Shown: positions 24,838 through 32,846, counted from the stretch's first letter. The stretch is DNA of 35,333 bases from an uncultured Pelosinus sp. (GCA_900550105.1 URQW01000028.1:1-35333); one strand, 5' to 3'. The notes: generated by a model from the letters alone, not told the origin. Program-made: numbers and translations.

Positions 24838-24861
24838 AATATCACAACCAGTTTTTGCTAA

Positions 24862-24890
24862 AATCTATCATAGAATTGTAATCATGTCAA
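24862..24890 (-). promoter_or_regulatory. Candidate promoter of the metH operon
   Basis: Minus-strand perfect TTGACA (24890-24885), 17-base spacer, TAGATT (24867-24862), only 24 bp before the first ATG. The leader is too short for a SAM or cobalamin riboswitch. Confidence 0.6.
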
Positions 24891-25034
24891 GTTGGCGTTT
24901 ATCAACTTGCCTTTATATTAAGGTAAGATTATTTTTTATTTATAGAAGCAAGCTTCTGCCAGCCCATTTAGAGCAGGAAAAGACTCTTCTTTCGTGGAAT
25001 TTGTAGCTTATTGTGTGAAGTTGAGGTGAAAATA

Positions 25035-25796
25035 GTGGGTAAAGTAATTGCAATAGCCAATCAAAAGGGCGGCGTTGGTAAGACGACTACATCAGTAAAT
25101 TTAAGCGCTTGTCTCGCTATGCTAGGGAAGAAAGTATTACTTGTTGACTTGGACCCGCAAGGAAATTCAACAAGTGGCTTAGGGCATAATAAAATGACAA
25201 TGACTCGTTCCGTTTATGATGCTTTGGTCAATGATATGCCAGCAGAAGAGATTATTGTGGCGACAGAGATGGAAAATTTGAAATTGATCCCAGCCAATAT
25301 ACAATTAGCTGGGGCGGAAATTGAACTTGTTGCCGTTATGTCTCGGGAAACAAAATTAAAGCGAATTCTTGATCAGGTAAAGCATGATTTTGATTTTGTT
25401 TTAATTGATTGCCCGCCATCATTAGGTTTATTAACGATTAATTCTTTGACAGCAGCAAATTCTGTATTAGTTCCTATTCAATGCGAGTTTTATGCGTTAG
25501 AAGGTCTGACGCAGCTTATGAATACAGTGTCGCTTGTCCAAAAGAATTTGAATCCGGCATTAACCTTAGAGGGTGTTGTCTTGACTATGTTTGATGGGCG
25601 GACAAATCTATCGATTCAAGTCGTTGAGGAAGTAAAAAAACATTTTCGCCATAAAGTTTACCAAACAATTATTCCGCGGAATGTACGTCTTAGTGAAGCG
25701 CCTAGCCATGGTAAACCTGTTATTTTATACGATCCAAAATCCAAAGGCGCCGAAGTATATAGTGACTTAGCGAATGAGGTGATTGGTGATGAGTAA
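25035..25796 (+). CDS. parA: Chromosome partitioning ATPase ParA (Soj)
   Basis: A 253-residue ATPase, the same length as Bacillus Soj. The deviant Walker A KGGVGKTT is at residues 11-18, and the family motifs LLVDLDPQGNSTSG and VLIDCPPSLGLLTINSL follow. It moves ParB-parS complexes and can influence DnaA at the origin. The frame is open 8 codons upstream to a TTG, but GAGGTGA lies in that part and the GTG at 25035 sits 5 bases after it, so I chose GTG. The last 8 bases overlap parB. Confidence 0.97.
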   Translation: MGKVIAIANQKGGVGKTTTSVNLSACLAMLGKKVLLVDLDPQGNSTSGLGHNKMTMTRSVYDALVNDMPAEEIIVATEMENLKLIPANIQLAGAEIELVAVMSRETKLKRILDQVKHDFDFVLIDCPPSLGLLTINSLTAANSVLVPIQCEFYALEGLTQLMNTVSLVQKNLNPALTLEGVVLTMFDGRTNLSIQVVEEVKKHFRHKVYQTIIPRNVRLSEAPSHGKPVILYDPKSKGAEVYSDLANEVIGDE

Positions 25797-26694
25797 ACGT
25801 GGTTTAGGACGAGGTCTTGATGCTTTGTTTGCTGGATCAGAAACGGAACATAGTCATGAAATATTACAAATTTCCGTCAAAGAAATTCAACCAAATCCCT
25901 TTCAACCTCGACGGATTTTTGATGAAGAAGCTTTAGCTGAATTATCGCAGTCCATTAAACAATATGGCGTACTTCAACCGATTGTAGTACGAAAAACGAT
26001 GCAAGGTTATGAACTGGTTGCGGGTGAACGACGGTGGCGAGCAGCTCAATTGGCTGGATTGAATGATATTCCCGGAATTCTCAAAGATTATAGCGATGGT
26101 GAAATGACCGAAATTGCACTCATCGAAAATTTACAGCGGGAAAACTTAAACCCTATTGAAGAAGCTTATGCTTATAAAAAATTGATGGCTGAATTCGGTT
26201 TGACTCAAGAGGAAGTTTCACAAAAAATCGGTCGTAGCCGTTCTTTAATTGCGAATATGGTTCGCTTACTCAATTTACCGGAAATCGTGCAAGATTATGT
26301 TTCACGTGAAACATTAACAATCGGGCAAGTTCGACCCCTTTTGGCCTTAGAGGACACGGAGCTACAAATAAAAGGGGCAGAACTGATTATTGAAAATGAT
26401 TTGTCGGCTCGGGATGCAGAAGATCTTGTCAAGAAATTAGCAGCAAATCACAACTTACCGGAAGAACTAGAACAAAAACAACGCGAAGCAGAAACAAAAG
26501 AATATTATTTAATGGAAACGGAAGATCGCTTGAAATTGCTTTTAGGTACACAAGTTAGAATTAAGCCAGGTAAAATGAAAAGTAAAATTGAAATTGAATA
26601 TTACTCAAATGAAGATTTAGAACGTCTCCTGGAATTGTTTCAACAAGGACCTAAGTCGAATGAAAAGAAAAATGGAACTCCTTTCGTTGTTTGA
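25789..26694 (+). CDS. parB: Chromosome partitioning protein ParB (Spo0J)
   Basis: A 301-residue CTP-dependent clamp that loads at parS and spreads. The N-terminal KRGLGRGLDALF peptide stimulates ParA. The CTP-binding domain has PNPFQPRR and LVAGERRWRAAQL, and the helix-turn-helix GRSRSLIANMVRLLNL carries the ParB-type Arg where the Noc above has Gln. A C-terminal dimerisation domain follows. The ATG at 25789 has GAGGTGA and overlaps parA. The coding sequence itself contains a parS site, and a second lies 20 bp after the stop. Confidence 0.97.
   Translation: MSKRGLGRGLDALFAGSETEHSHEILQISVKEIQPNPFQPRRIFDEEALAELSQSIKQYGVLQPIVVRKTMQGYELVAGERRWRAAQLAGLNDIPGILKDYSDGEMTEIALIENLQRENLNPIEEAYAYKKLMAEFGLTQEEVSQKIGRSRSLIANMVRLLNLPEIVQDYVSRETLTIGQVRPLLALEDTELQIKGAELIIENDLSARDAEDLVKKLAANHNLPEELEQKQREAETKEYYLMETEDRLKLLLGTQVRIKPGKMKSKIEIEYYSNEDLERLLELFQQGPKSNEKKNGTPFVV
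26298..26313. promoter_or_regulatory. parS site inside parB
   Basis: TGTTTCACGTGAAACA, a perfect 16-bp palindrome equal to the bacterial parS consensus, in the part of parB coding for YVSRET. Bacillus subtilis also has a parS inside spo0J. Confidence 0.95.
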
Positions 26695-26713
26695 CAAATT
26701 AGGGATATTTCTG

Positions 26714-26729
26714 TGTTTCACGTGAAACA
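26714..26729. promoter_or_regulatory. parS site downstream of parB
   Basis: A second identical TGTTTCACGTGAAACA, 20 bp after the parB stop and 21 bp before the aspartase start. ParB bound here could affect transcription entering the aspartase gene. Confidence 0.95.
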
Positions 26730-26750
26730 ATTGCAAGGGAGTGACGAAAT

Positions 26751-28154
26751 ATGCGGTGCGAAGTAGACTTGCTTGGCGAAAAGATGCTTGCTGACGATTG
26801 CTATTATGGAATCCATACTGCTAGAGCTAGAGAGAACTTTCAAATTTCCACTCAGAGAACAGAACCCATTCTATTAAAAGCGCTAGCATTAGTGAAAAAA
26901 AGCTGTGCTGAAGCAAATGGTGAGCTTGGATTACTAGACGCTAACAAGGCAAAAGCTATTGCTCAAGCTGCGCAAGAAATTTTAGAGGGAAGTTGGCTCG
27001 AGCAGTTTCCCCTTGATTCACTCCAAGGCGGTGCGGGGACTTCGACCAATATGAATATGAACGAAGTTTTAGCCAATCGCGCCCTCGAAATACTCGGCTT
27101 TGCTAAGGGCGACTATCAGGAAATTCATCCGATTAATCATGTGAATTTGCATCAATCTACGAATGATGTCTATCCAACAGCACTAAAAATTGCGGTCATC
27201 TGGCTTATTAAAGATCTAAGTGAGGCTTGTGCTGAATTACAAGCTTTTTTACAGGAAAAGGAAAATGGATTTGCTCAGATCTTAAAAGTGGGACGAACGG
27301 AAATGCAAGATGCTGTACCAATGATGTTAGGACAAGAATTTGGCGCCTTTGCCCAGGCGATTGCGCGGGACCGTTGGCGGCTTTATAAAGTAGAAGAGCG
27401 TTTACGACAGGTGAATTTGGGTGGAACCGCGATTGGAACAGGCTTAAATGCCAATCGTAAATATATATATTTAGTGATTGAAAAATTGCAGCATAGTACG
27501 AAACTTGGTTTATCGCGAGCGGAAGATATGATTGATGCTACACAAAACGCTGATATTTTCGTTGAAGTATCAGGTCTTTTAAAAGCGCTTGCTGTGAATC
27601 TAACGAAGATCGCTAATGATCTTCGTTTATTGTCGTCAGGACCTCGCAGCGGTTTTGCCGAAATTCGTCTACCAGAACTTCAGGCCGGATCTTCCATCAT
27701 GCCAGGCAAAGTCAATCCTATTATTCCAGAAGCCGTAAATCAAGTGGCGTATCAAGTGATGGCTGGCGATCTGGCCGTTACTTTGGCAGCGCAAGGCGGT
27801 CAATTAGAATTAAACGCTTTCCTACCGCTATTAGCACAGAATCTTCTTAGTAATGGGCAGATCTTGACGAATACAGTGAAAATGCTAGGCGAAAAATGTA
27901 TTCGTCACATTGAAGCAGATGCAGCTCGTTGTCATCAATGGGTGGAAGAAAGTTTATCGCTGGCGACAGCTCTTGTACCTCATATTGGCTATGATGCAGC
28001 AAGCAAAATTGCCCATCAGGCGAAAGCCGAAAACAAGTCAATTCGTGAGGTTGCCGCTGCTAGTTTATTGGTAAATGAAGCGGAGCTGAATGAAATGTTA
28101 AAGCCAGAACGAATGACACGACCGCTCCAAGTAAAATCGTTAAAACGATCCTAA
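26751..28154 (+). CDS. aspA: Aspartate ammonia-lyase
   Basis: A 467-residue member of the aspartase/fumarase superfamily. It converts aspartate to fumarate and ammonia. Features: the aspartase-type start YYGIHTARARENF (19-30), QGGAGTSTNMNMNEV (92-106), HQSTNDVYPTA (134-144), and the catalytic serine loop GSSIMPGKVNP (313-323). These fit aspartase better than fumarase, though substrate choice needs assay. The ATG at 26751 follows AGGGAGTGA. hydF lies 75 bp downstream on the same strand; aspartase genes are often neighbours of hydrogenase maturation genes. Confidence 0.88.
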   Translation: MRCEVDLLGEKMLADDCYYGIHTARARENFQISTQRTEPILLKALALVKKSCAEANGELGLLDANKAKAIAQAAQEILEGSWLEQFPLDSLQGGAGTSTNMNMNEVLANRALEILGFAKGDYQEIHPINHVNLHQSTNDVYPTALKIAVIWLIKDLSEACAELQAFLQEKENGFAQILKVGRTEMQDAVPMMLGQEFGAFAQAIARDRWRLYKVEERLRQVNLGGTAIGTGLNANRKYIYLVIEKLQHSTKLGLSRAEDMIDATQNADIFVEVSGLLKALAVNLTKIANDLRLLSSGPRSGFAEIRLPELQAGSSIMPGKVNPIIPEAVNQVAYQVMAGDLAVTLAAQGGQLELNAFLPLLAQNLLSNGQILTNTVKMLGEKCIRHIEADAARCHQWVEESLSLATALVPHIGYDAASKIAHQAKAENKSIREVAAASLLVNEAELNEMLKPERMTRPLQVKSLKRS

Positions 28155-28229
28155 GAAACATTCCGATCTATAGTCACTACAGAGAAGTGATTCGCAAAAT
28201 GATAATTTTATAGCAAGAAGGTGAATACC

Positions 28230-29459
28230 ATGAATGAAACACCAAAAGGATCGCGCCTCCATATAGCTCTATTTGGTCGTCGTAATGCTGGCAAATCGAG
28301 CTTAATTAATGCTTTGACAAATCAAGATATTGCGCTTGTATCAGATGTTCCAGGGACAACAACAGATCCTGTCTATAAGGCAATGGAAATTCTGCCGATT
28401 GGTCCTGTTATGATTATTGATACTGCTGGAATTGATGATGTAGGTGAGTTGGGAGAAAAAAGAGTAGCGCGCAGTCTGCAGGTTTTAAATAAGGCTGACG
28501 TGGCGTTACTCGTCATTGATAGTCAAGCAGAAATCAGTAATTACGAAATAGAATTGGCGGAAAAGGTAATAGAAAAGAAAATCCCACTACTTGTTGTGGC
28601 GAACAAGACAGATCTAAAACCATTCAGTGAAGCTCAGGCTAAAGATTGGGAAGAGAAACTGAAGGCTTTGCCAATTCCAGTCAGTGCAATTCAAAAACTT
28701 GGTATTGAGAAATTGAAAAAGACGCTTATTGCGAAAGCGCCTGATGACTGGGAAGGGACTCCGGTCATTGGGGATCTAGTACAGGGCGGCGATACGGTCG
28801 TGCTTGTTGTGCCAATTGACTTAGCGGCGCCAAAAGGCAGACTGATTTTACCGCAAGTACAGACGATCCGTGATTTGCTTGATCATGATGCTTTTTGTCT
28901 TGTTGTAAAGGAACGGGAGTTAAAGCGGGCCTTAGAAAATCTAAAGGAACCACCTAAACTCGTTGTTACGGATTCGCAGGAATTCTTAAAAGTAGCGGCC
29001 GATACGCCGCCTGAAGTTTTGTTAACTTCGTTTTCCATTCTTTTTGCACGCCATAAGGGCGATTTAAATACTCTAGTAGCCGGAGCGAGAGCAGTTGATC
29101 AATTGCAGCCTGGTGATAAGATTCTTATTGCTGAAGGTTGTACCCATCATCGTCAGGCTGATGATATTGGACAAGTTAAAATTCCTCGTTGGCTGCGGCA
29201 GCATGTTGGTGGTGAACTGGAATTTGATTGGGTAGCTGGAAGTCAATTTCCCGATGACCTATCACCTTATCGCCTTATTATTCATTGCGGTTCTTGTATG
29301 CTGAATCGTCGTGAGATGCTGCATCGCTTAGCGATGGCGCGAGAACAAAATGTTCCAATTGTAAATTATGGTGTACTGATTGCTCATCTTCATGGCATTT
29401 TAAGTCGAGCGCTTCGGCCGTTTCCCTTAGCAAAAATGATCTATGAGGATGAAGAATAG
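28230..29459 (+). CDS. hydF: [FeFe] hydrogenase H-cluster maturation GTPase HydF
   Basis: A 409-residue scaffold GTPase that receives the diiron subcluster and delivers it to [FeFe] hydrogenase. The N-terminal G domain has GRRNAGKSS (15-23), the PGTTTDPV switch, DTAGIDD and NKTD. The C-terminal iron-sulfur domain carries the ligand motif CTHH at 304 followed by HCGSC (Cys353, Cys356), matching CxHx(46-53)HCxxC. The frame opens at a GTG three codons earlier, but that is the Shine-Dalgarno AAGGTGA, so the ATG at 28230 is chosen. HydE, HydG and the hydrogenase are not in the window. Confidence 0.96.
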   Translation: MNETPKGSRLHIALFGRRNAGKSSLINALTNQDIALVSDVPGTTTDPVYKAMEILPIGPVMIIDTAGIDDVGELGEKRVARSLQVLNKADVALLVIDSQAEISNYEIELAEKVIEKKIPLLVVANKTDLKPFSEAQAKDWEEKLKALPIPVSAIQKLGIEKLKKTLIAKAPDDWEGTPVIGDLVQGGDTVVLVVPIDLAAPKGRLILPQVQTIRDLLDHDAFCLVVKERELKRALENLKEPPKLVVTDSQEFLKVAADTPPEVLLTSFSILFARHKGDLNTLVAGARAVDQLQPGDKILIAEGCTHHRQADDIGQVKIPRWLRQHVGGELEFDWVAGSQFPDDLSPYRLIIHCGSCMLNRREMLHRLAMAREQNVPIVNYGVLIAHLHGILSRALRPFPLAKMIYEDEE

Positions 29460-29520
29460 CATTAGAACAATTCTTATGCGTACAATAGAGAAGAGCAGAG
29501 GAATATAGGGAGATGAAGTA

Positions 29521-30201
29521 TTGAAAGGAACGATTGTAAATGCCGTCGCAGTACTTGGCGGCACTTGTTTGGGGGCTGGATTAAAACGGGGATTCCCAGA
29601 AAAATATCGTCAAAGTATTATGCAGGCTTTAGCGCTCTGTGTTTTGCTTATTGGCATGATGATGGCCGTAAAAACTGAGAATATTTTAATTGTGATTCTT
29701 AGTTTAATCATCGGAGCAATCATTGGTGAGTTTTTGGCAATTTCCGCTCATTTAGAAGCTTTAGGGCAATGGATTAATCAGAAATGCGGCGGCAAGGACG
29801 CTAAAATCGGCCAGGCCTTTGTTACAGCAAGCCTCGTATTTTGCGTAGGAGCTATGGCCGTTGTGGGCTCACTGCAGGAAGGTCTGACAGGCGATCCGAC
29901 CACACTTTATGCTAAAAGTATGCTTGATGGAATTGCGTCGGTCATTTTTTCCGCTACGTTAGGGATCGGTGTGGGACTTTCCAGCTTGACGATTCTGTTA
30001 TATCAAGGTACGATTACAGCAATTGCCGGTTTTTTAAGTCCTTTTCTGTCTGAGGCTGTGATTCATGAAATGACCGCAGTTGGCGGAATTCTCATTATGG
30101 CAATTGGATTGATTATGTTGGAAATAAAGGAAATTCCTGTGGCAAATTGGCTACCGGCAATTCCTGCGGCTTTAGTACTTACGCTGCTATGGCCCTTTTG
30201 A
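29521..30201 (+). CDS. DUF554 family membrane protein
   Basis: A 226-residue integral membrane protein with six to seven hydrophobic segments. It begins MKGTIVNAVAVLGGTCLGAGL, has GAIIGEFLAI near residue 65, and FVTASLVFCVGAMAVVGSLQEGL, all typical of the DUF554 (YqgA/YdfK-like) family, whose transport or other role is unknown. The start is TTG with AGGGAGATGA upstream. It is 61 bp after hydF and 28 bp before the next gene, perhaps cotranscribed. Confidence 0.88.
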   Translation: MKGTIVNAVAVLGGTCLGAGLKRGFPEKYRQSIMQALALCVLLIGMMMAVKTENILIVILSLIIGAIIGEFLAISAHLEALGQWINQKCGGKDAKIGQAFVTASLVFCVGAMAVVGSLQEGLTGDPTTLYAKSMLDGIASVIFSATLGIGVGLSSLTILLYQGTITAIAGFLSPFLSEAVIHEMTAVGGILIMAIGLIMLEIKEIPVANWLPAIPAALVLTLLWPF

Positions 30202-30229
30202 TTTAAGGAAAAGAAAGGTGTGCACGAAA

Positions 30230-30736
30230 ATGGAGTTTATGCAGTACATTACAGATTTGATTATGGGAAATTTGGGAACCATGATTCTTGGCTTAACGGT
30301 TTGTTTATTTTTAGCCCTATTAATTTTCATTAGCATTAATATTAAATTATCACGCTTAAATAAGCGGTATCGCAAACTGATGAGCGGTGCCGAAGGGGCT
30401 AATATTGAACAACTTTTAATGCAGCATATTGAAGAATTAAGAACAGGCATGAAAACGATTGCCGCCGTGGAACAGGAGTGCAAAAGCATTCGCGAAGACA
30501 GTCGGACGAATTTGAAGAAAGTGGGGATGGTTCGGTTCAATGCCTTTGAGGATACGGGCAGTGACTTGAGTTTTGCGATTGCTATTCTTGATGAGAAAAA
30601 CAATGGTTTTGTTCTTTCCAATATTTTTGGTCGTAATGAAGCACGGGTTTATGCTAAGCCGATTGAAGCTGGACTGTCTACTTACTTTTTATCAGATGAA
30701 GAAAAGGAAGCTTTACAACGGGCACAAAAAAATTAA
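30230..30736 (+). CDS. DUF4446 family protein
   Basis: A 168-residue protein with one N-terminal transmembrane helix (about 11-33), a coiled segment, and the conserved C-terminal domain (VGMVRFNAFEDTGSDLSFAIAILDEKNNGFVLSN) of DUF4446. Function unknown; in Firmicutes the family is often encoded near parB. The GTG at 30218 is part of the Shine-Dalgarno AAAGGTG, so the ATG at 30230 is preferred. Confidence 0.87.
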   Translation: MEFMQYITDLIMGNLGTMILGLTVCLFLALLIFISINIKLSRLNKRYRKLMSGAEGANIEQLLMQHIEELRTGMKTIAAVEQECKSIREDSRTNLKKVGMVRFNAFEDTGSDLSFAIAILDEKNNGFVLSNIFGRNEARVYAKPIEAGLSTYFLSDEEKEALQRAQKN

Positions 30737-30815
30737 ATTTTGGCAGGATTTTTTAAAAACATGGAGAAGTAATCAAGGTTAGAACAACGCATTTTTTAGG
30801 CGGTGAAAGAAAGAA

Positions 30816-31748
30816 ATGAATGAAATGAAACAAAAGGCAAAACCAGATAAGCGGGAATATACGCTGATGCTGGTGCCTCATCACGGCAAAGACGTTCGCA
30901 GTATACGCATTCCCATACGCTACTTTAAATATGCAGTAAGTTCCGTACTTGTGGTTACACTCCTGTTTTTTGGAACCCTATTTCATCTGCAGTACAAATC
31001 TGCACGAGCTGTTTTTGACAAAAGCGAATATGTTCGTTTGCAGCAGGTCAATCACGAACAAGAGCAAGAGATTATTAATTTAGCACAGCAAGCGGCTAAA
31101 TTGCAGGAAAATATGAATCGATTGAATGCTCTTGACGCCGATATTCGGCGGATGCTTAACTCAGAAGAAGCAGCTCAGACTTCTAGATCGATGGAAGCTC
31201 CTCGCCCTACAGGTGCTTTTAATGGTCAGGGTGGTCCAGGTCCTATTCCCCAGATTACTGATATTGCCAGCAATTTGAATTCCTTGGATCAAGCCATTAA
31301 CGCTCGTGAACAGAGCCTACTCGAAATTAAACAGAGAATTGCCGATAAAAATGCCAAATTAGCTAAGACACCTTCGATTTGGCCTGCTGAAGGCGATGTT
31401 ACATCGCGGTTTGGCTATCGATCTTCTCCGTTTGGCGGCGGTGCTGATTTTCATCCAGGAATTGACATTGCCAACAATTATGGAACACCCGTTCATGCTG
31501 TGGCCGATGGCGTAGTAATATATGCGGATTGGTATAGCGGCTACGGTAAGCTTGTTCAGATTGATCATGGCAACGGGATTGTAAGCTTTTATGGTCACAA
31601 TCAGGCTTTGCTCGTAAAAGTGGGACAGACTATCAAAAAAGGTGATGTTATTTCTGAAATGGGCAGCACTGGTTTAAGTACAGGACCTCATGTACATTAT
31701 GAGATTCGCGTAAATGGAACAGCCGTTGACCCTACTTCCTTCTTATAA
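30816..31748 (+). CDS. Membrane-anchored M23 (LytM) peptidoglycan endopeptidase
   Basis: A 310-residue protein with a basic cytoplasmic N-terminus, one transmembrane helix (about 37-57), a Gln/Glu-rich coiled coil (66-115), a linker, and the C-terminal LytM domain. The zinc-site motif HPGID is His213/Asp217, and HVHYE (His292, His294) is present, so it should be catalytically active. It would cut peptide cross-bridges in the wall. A bactofilin gene follows 93 bp downstream, a pairing known from cell-shape modules in other bacteria. Confidence 0.93.
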   Translation: MNEMKQKAKPDKREYTLMLVPHHGKDVRSIRIPIRYFKYAVSSVLVVTLLFFGTLFHLQYKSARAVFDKSEYVRLQQVNHEQEQEIINLAQQAAKLQENMNRLNALDADIRRMLNSEEAAQTSRSMEAPRPTGAFNGQGGPGPIPQITDIASNLNSLDQAINAREQSLLEIKQRIADKNAKLAKTPSIWPAEGDVTSRFGYRSSPFGGGADFHPGIDIANNYGTPVHAVADGVVIYADWYSGYGKLVQIDHGNGIVSFYGHNQALLVKVGQTIKKGDVISEMGSTGLSTGPHVHYEIRVNGTAVDPTSFL

Positions 31749-31841
31749 GAAAAAACGATAGCAGTTGATATAGTATAGCCTGCTTGTTTGATTTTTAGCT
31801 GAATCCAGAGCAGCTTCTAACTGATAATAGGAGAGATGAGA

Positions 31842-32219
31842 ATGTTTGGTGGAAAAACAAAGTCAGTCCATACGGAACATATTGAAACAATTATCGGTCA
31901 AGGAACTCTTTTTAAGGGGAAAGTGGAAGCGACCGGGACGATTCGAATTGATGGACGCTTTGAAGGCGAAGTCCTATCAAGTGGTGATCTGATTATTGGC
32001 GAATCCGGTGTGGTAACAGCTCAGATTCAGGCAAAAAGTTTGACAATTGCTGGAACTCTGCAAGGCAATGCTACTGTTCAGGAAAAGCTGGAGCTTTTAC
32101 CAACAGGAAAGCTTTACGGTGATATTGCGGCAAATGTACTGAGCATTGGTGAAGGAGCCGTATTTAAAGGCGCTTGCGCTATGAGTAATAATTACAGTTC
32201 TGAACCAGTACTAGAATAA
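31842..32219 (+). CDS. Bactofilin
   Basis: A 125-residue polymerising cytoskeletal protein. The central beta-helix is visible as repeating six-residue hydrophobic steps (GTLFKGKVEATGTIRIDGRF...GDLIIGESGVVTAQIQAKSLTIAG). Short disordered ends lie on both sides. Bactofilins form filaments at the membrane and often position wall enzymes; the M23 gene just upstream is the natural partner. Two ATGs are possible. The AGGAG at 31829-31833 is properly spaced only for the ATG at 31842; the other, at 31836, is too near. Confidence 0.93.
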   Translation: MFGGKTKSVHTEHIETIIGQGTLFKGKVEATGTIRIDGRFEGEVLSSGDLIIGESGVVTAQIQAKSLTIAGTLQGNATVQEKLELLPTGKLYGDIAANVLSIGEGAVFKGACAMSNNYSSEPVLE

Positions 32220-32273
32220 AATTTTAATAGCATAGCGGCTTTTGTTCTGAAAACAATGGCAGGCATGATTTTG

Positions 32274-32324
32274 CACCTCCTGAAAGACACTAATCTTAGA
32301 GTCTTGAACAGGAGGTGTTTTTTT
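32274..32324 (+). terminator. Terminator hairpin whose 3' arm is the Shine-Dalgarno of the next gene
   Basis: CACCTCCTG (32274-32282) pairs perfectly with CAGGAGGTG (32309-32317). An inner AAGAC/GTCTT stem encloses a 12-base loop, and seven T follow. The ATG of the next gene is the very next base. The AGGAGGTG arm is that gene's only Shine-Dalgarno, so the structure can end bactofilin transcription and also hide the ribosome site. Confidence 0.85.
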
Positions 32325-32564
32325 ATGTTTCGCGTGTCAGTAGAAACGGGGCTACGGGAAGTGAAAGAACATTTGCATAGTCAAGGCTACGAAGTTGTTG
32401 ATATGGCTGAAACAATCAGACCAGTGCAGGCTATTGTTTATGCTGGACCCGTAGTGAAAGAGCAGTTTTGTTGTCGTTGCGATGGCGATAGCCCCTTGTT
32501 TATTAATGCCACCGCTTTAACGAAAGAGCAGGTTGTGGAAAACTTGCAAGCGCCCTTTCAGTAA
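32325..32564 (+). CDS. YkuS-like (UPF0180) small protein, copy 1
   Basis: A 79-residue protein: MFRVSVETGLREVKEHLHSQGYEVVDM, then a strand with IVYAGPV, a Cys-containing segment (FCCRCDGD), and FINATALTKEQVVENL. This resembles the YkuS/UPF0180 family of small Firmicute proteins with unknown role. The frame opens 23 codons earlier through the hairpin arm, which I reject. The start at 32325 has AGGAGGTG with a U-run spacer. The gene downstream is a diverged paralogue of identical length. Confidence 0.78.
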   Translation: MFRVSVETGLREVKEHLHSQGYEVVDMAETIRPVQAIVYAGPVVKEQFCCRCDGDSPLFINATALTKEQVVENLQAPFQ

Positions 32565-32606
32565 CTACCATTTTTTATAAAAATTAGTTAAGAAGAGGTG
32601 AATTTT

Positions 32607-32846
32607 ATGCAGGGTATTATTGGTTTGGAAAAAGAACTTGACCGTTTATCGCCTGTACTAGAAACGGAAGGTTATGAGGTCGTTGTGTTTGATGTAAAGA
32701 TGCCCGAGCAGGATATTGACGCTTTGGTAGTAAGCGGGTTGGAAAGTCCGGACCTCTATACTACGGAAGAATTGGTTGATGTACCGATTATTAATGCTTC
32801 AGGTAAGACGACCGAAGAGATTCTAGCTGAACTAGAAAAATTATAG
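32607..32846 (+). CDS. YkuS-like (UPF0180) small protein, copy 2
   Basis: A 79-residue protein of the same build as the preceding gene: an N-terminal helix, GYEVVVFD strand, DALVVSGLE strand, and PIINASGKTTEEILAELEKL at the end (copy 1 has FINATALTKEQVVENL). It lacks the cysteines. Shine-Dalgarno GAGGTGA precedes the ATG at 32607; an ORF extension to GTG at 32598 is the SD itself. Function unknown. A terminator follows. Confidence 0.78.
   Translation: MQGIIGLEKELDRLSPVLETEGYEVVVFDVKMPEQDIDALVVSGLESPDLYTTEELVDVPIINASGKTTEEILAELEKL

Noticed and set aside
24838..24861. SAM or cobalamin riboswitch upstream of the metH operon
   Set aside because: The predicted promoter leaves about 20 bases of leader, and no matching conserved core is visible in the gap.
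26690..26720. Promoter at the end of parB (TTGACA at the stop codon)
   Set aside because: No acceptable -10 lies 16-18 bases downstream; the space is occupied by parS.
28155..28229. Terminator between aspA and hydF
   Set aside because: Only a short weak inverted repeat (AGTCACT/AAGTGATT) without a T run, so cotranscription is more likely.
32256..32324. N-terminal extension of the first YkuS-like protein
   Set aside because: It would be translated through the terminator hairpin, has no ribosome site, and does not resemble the family.
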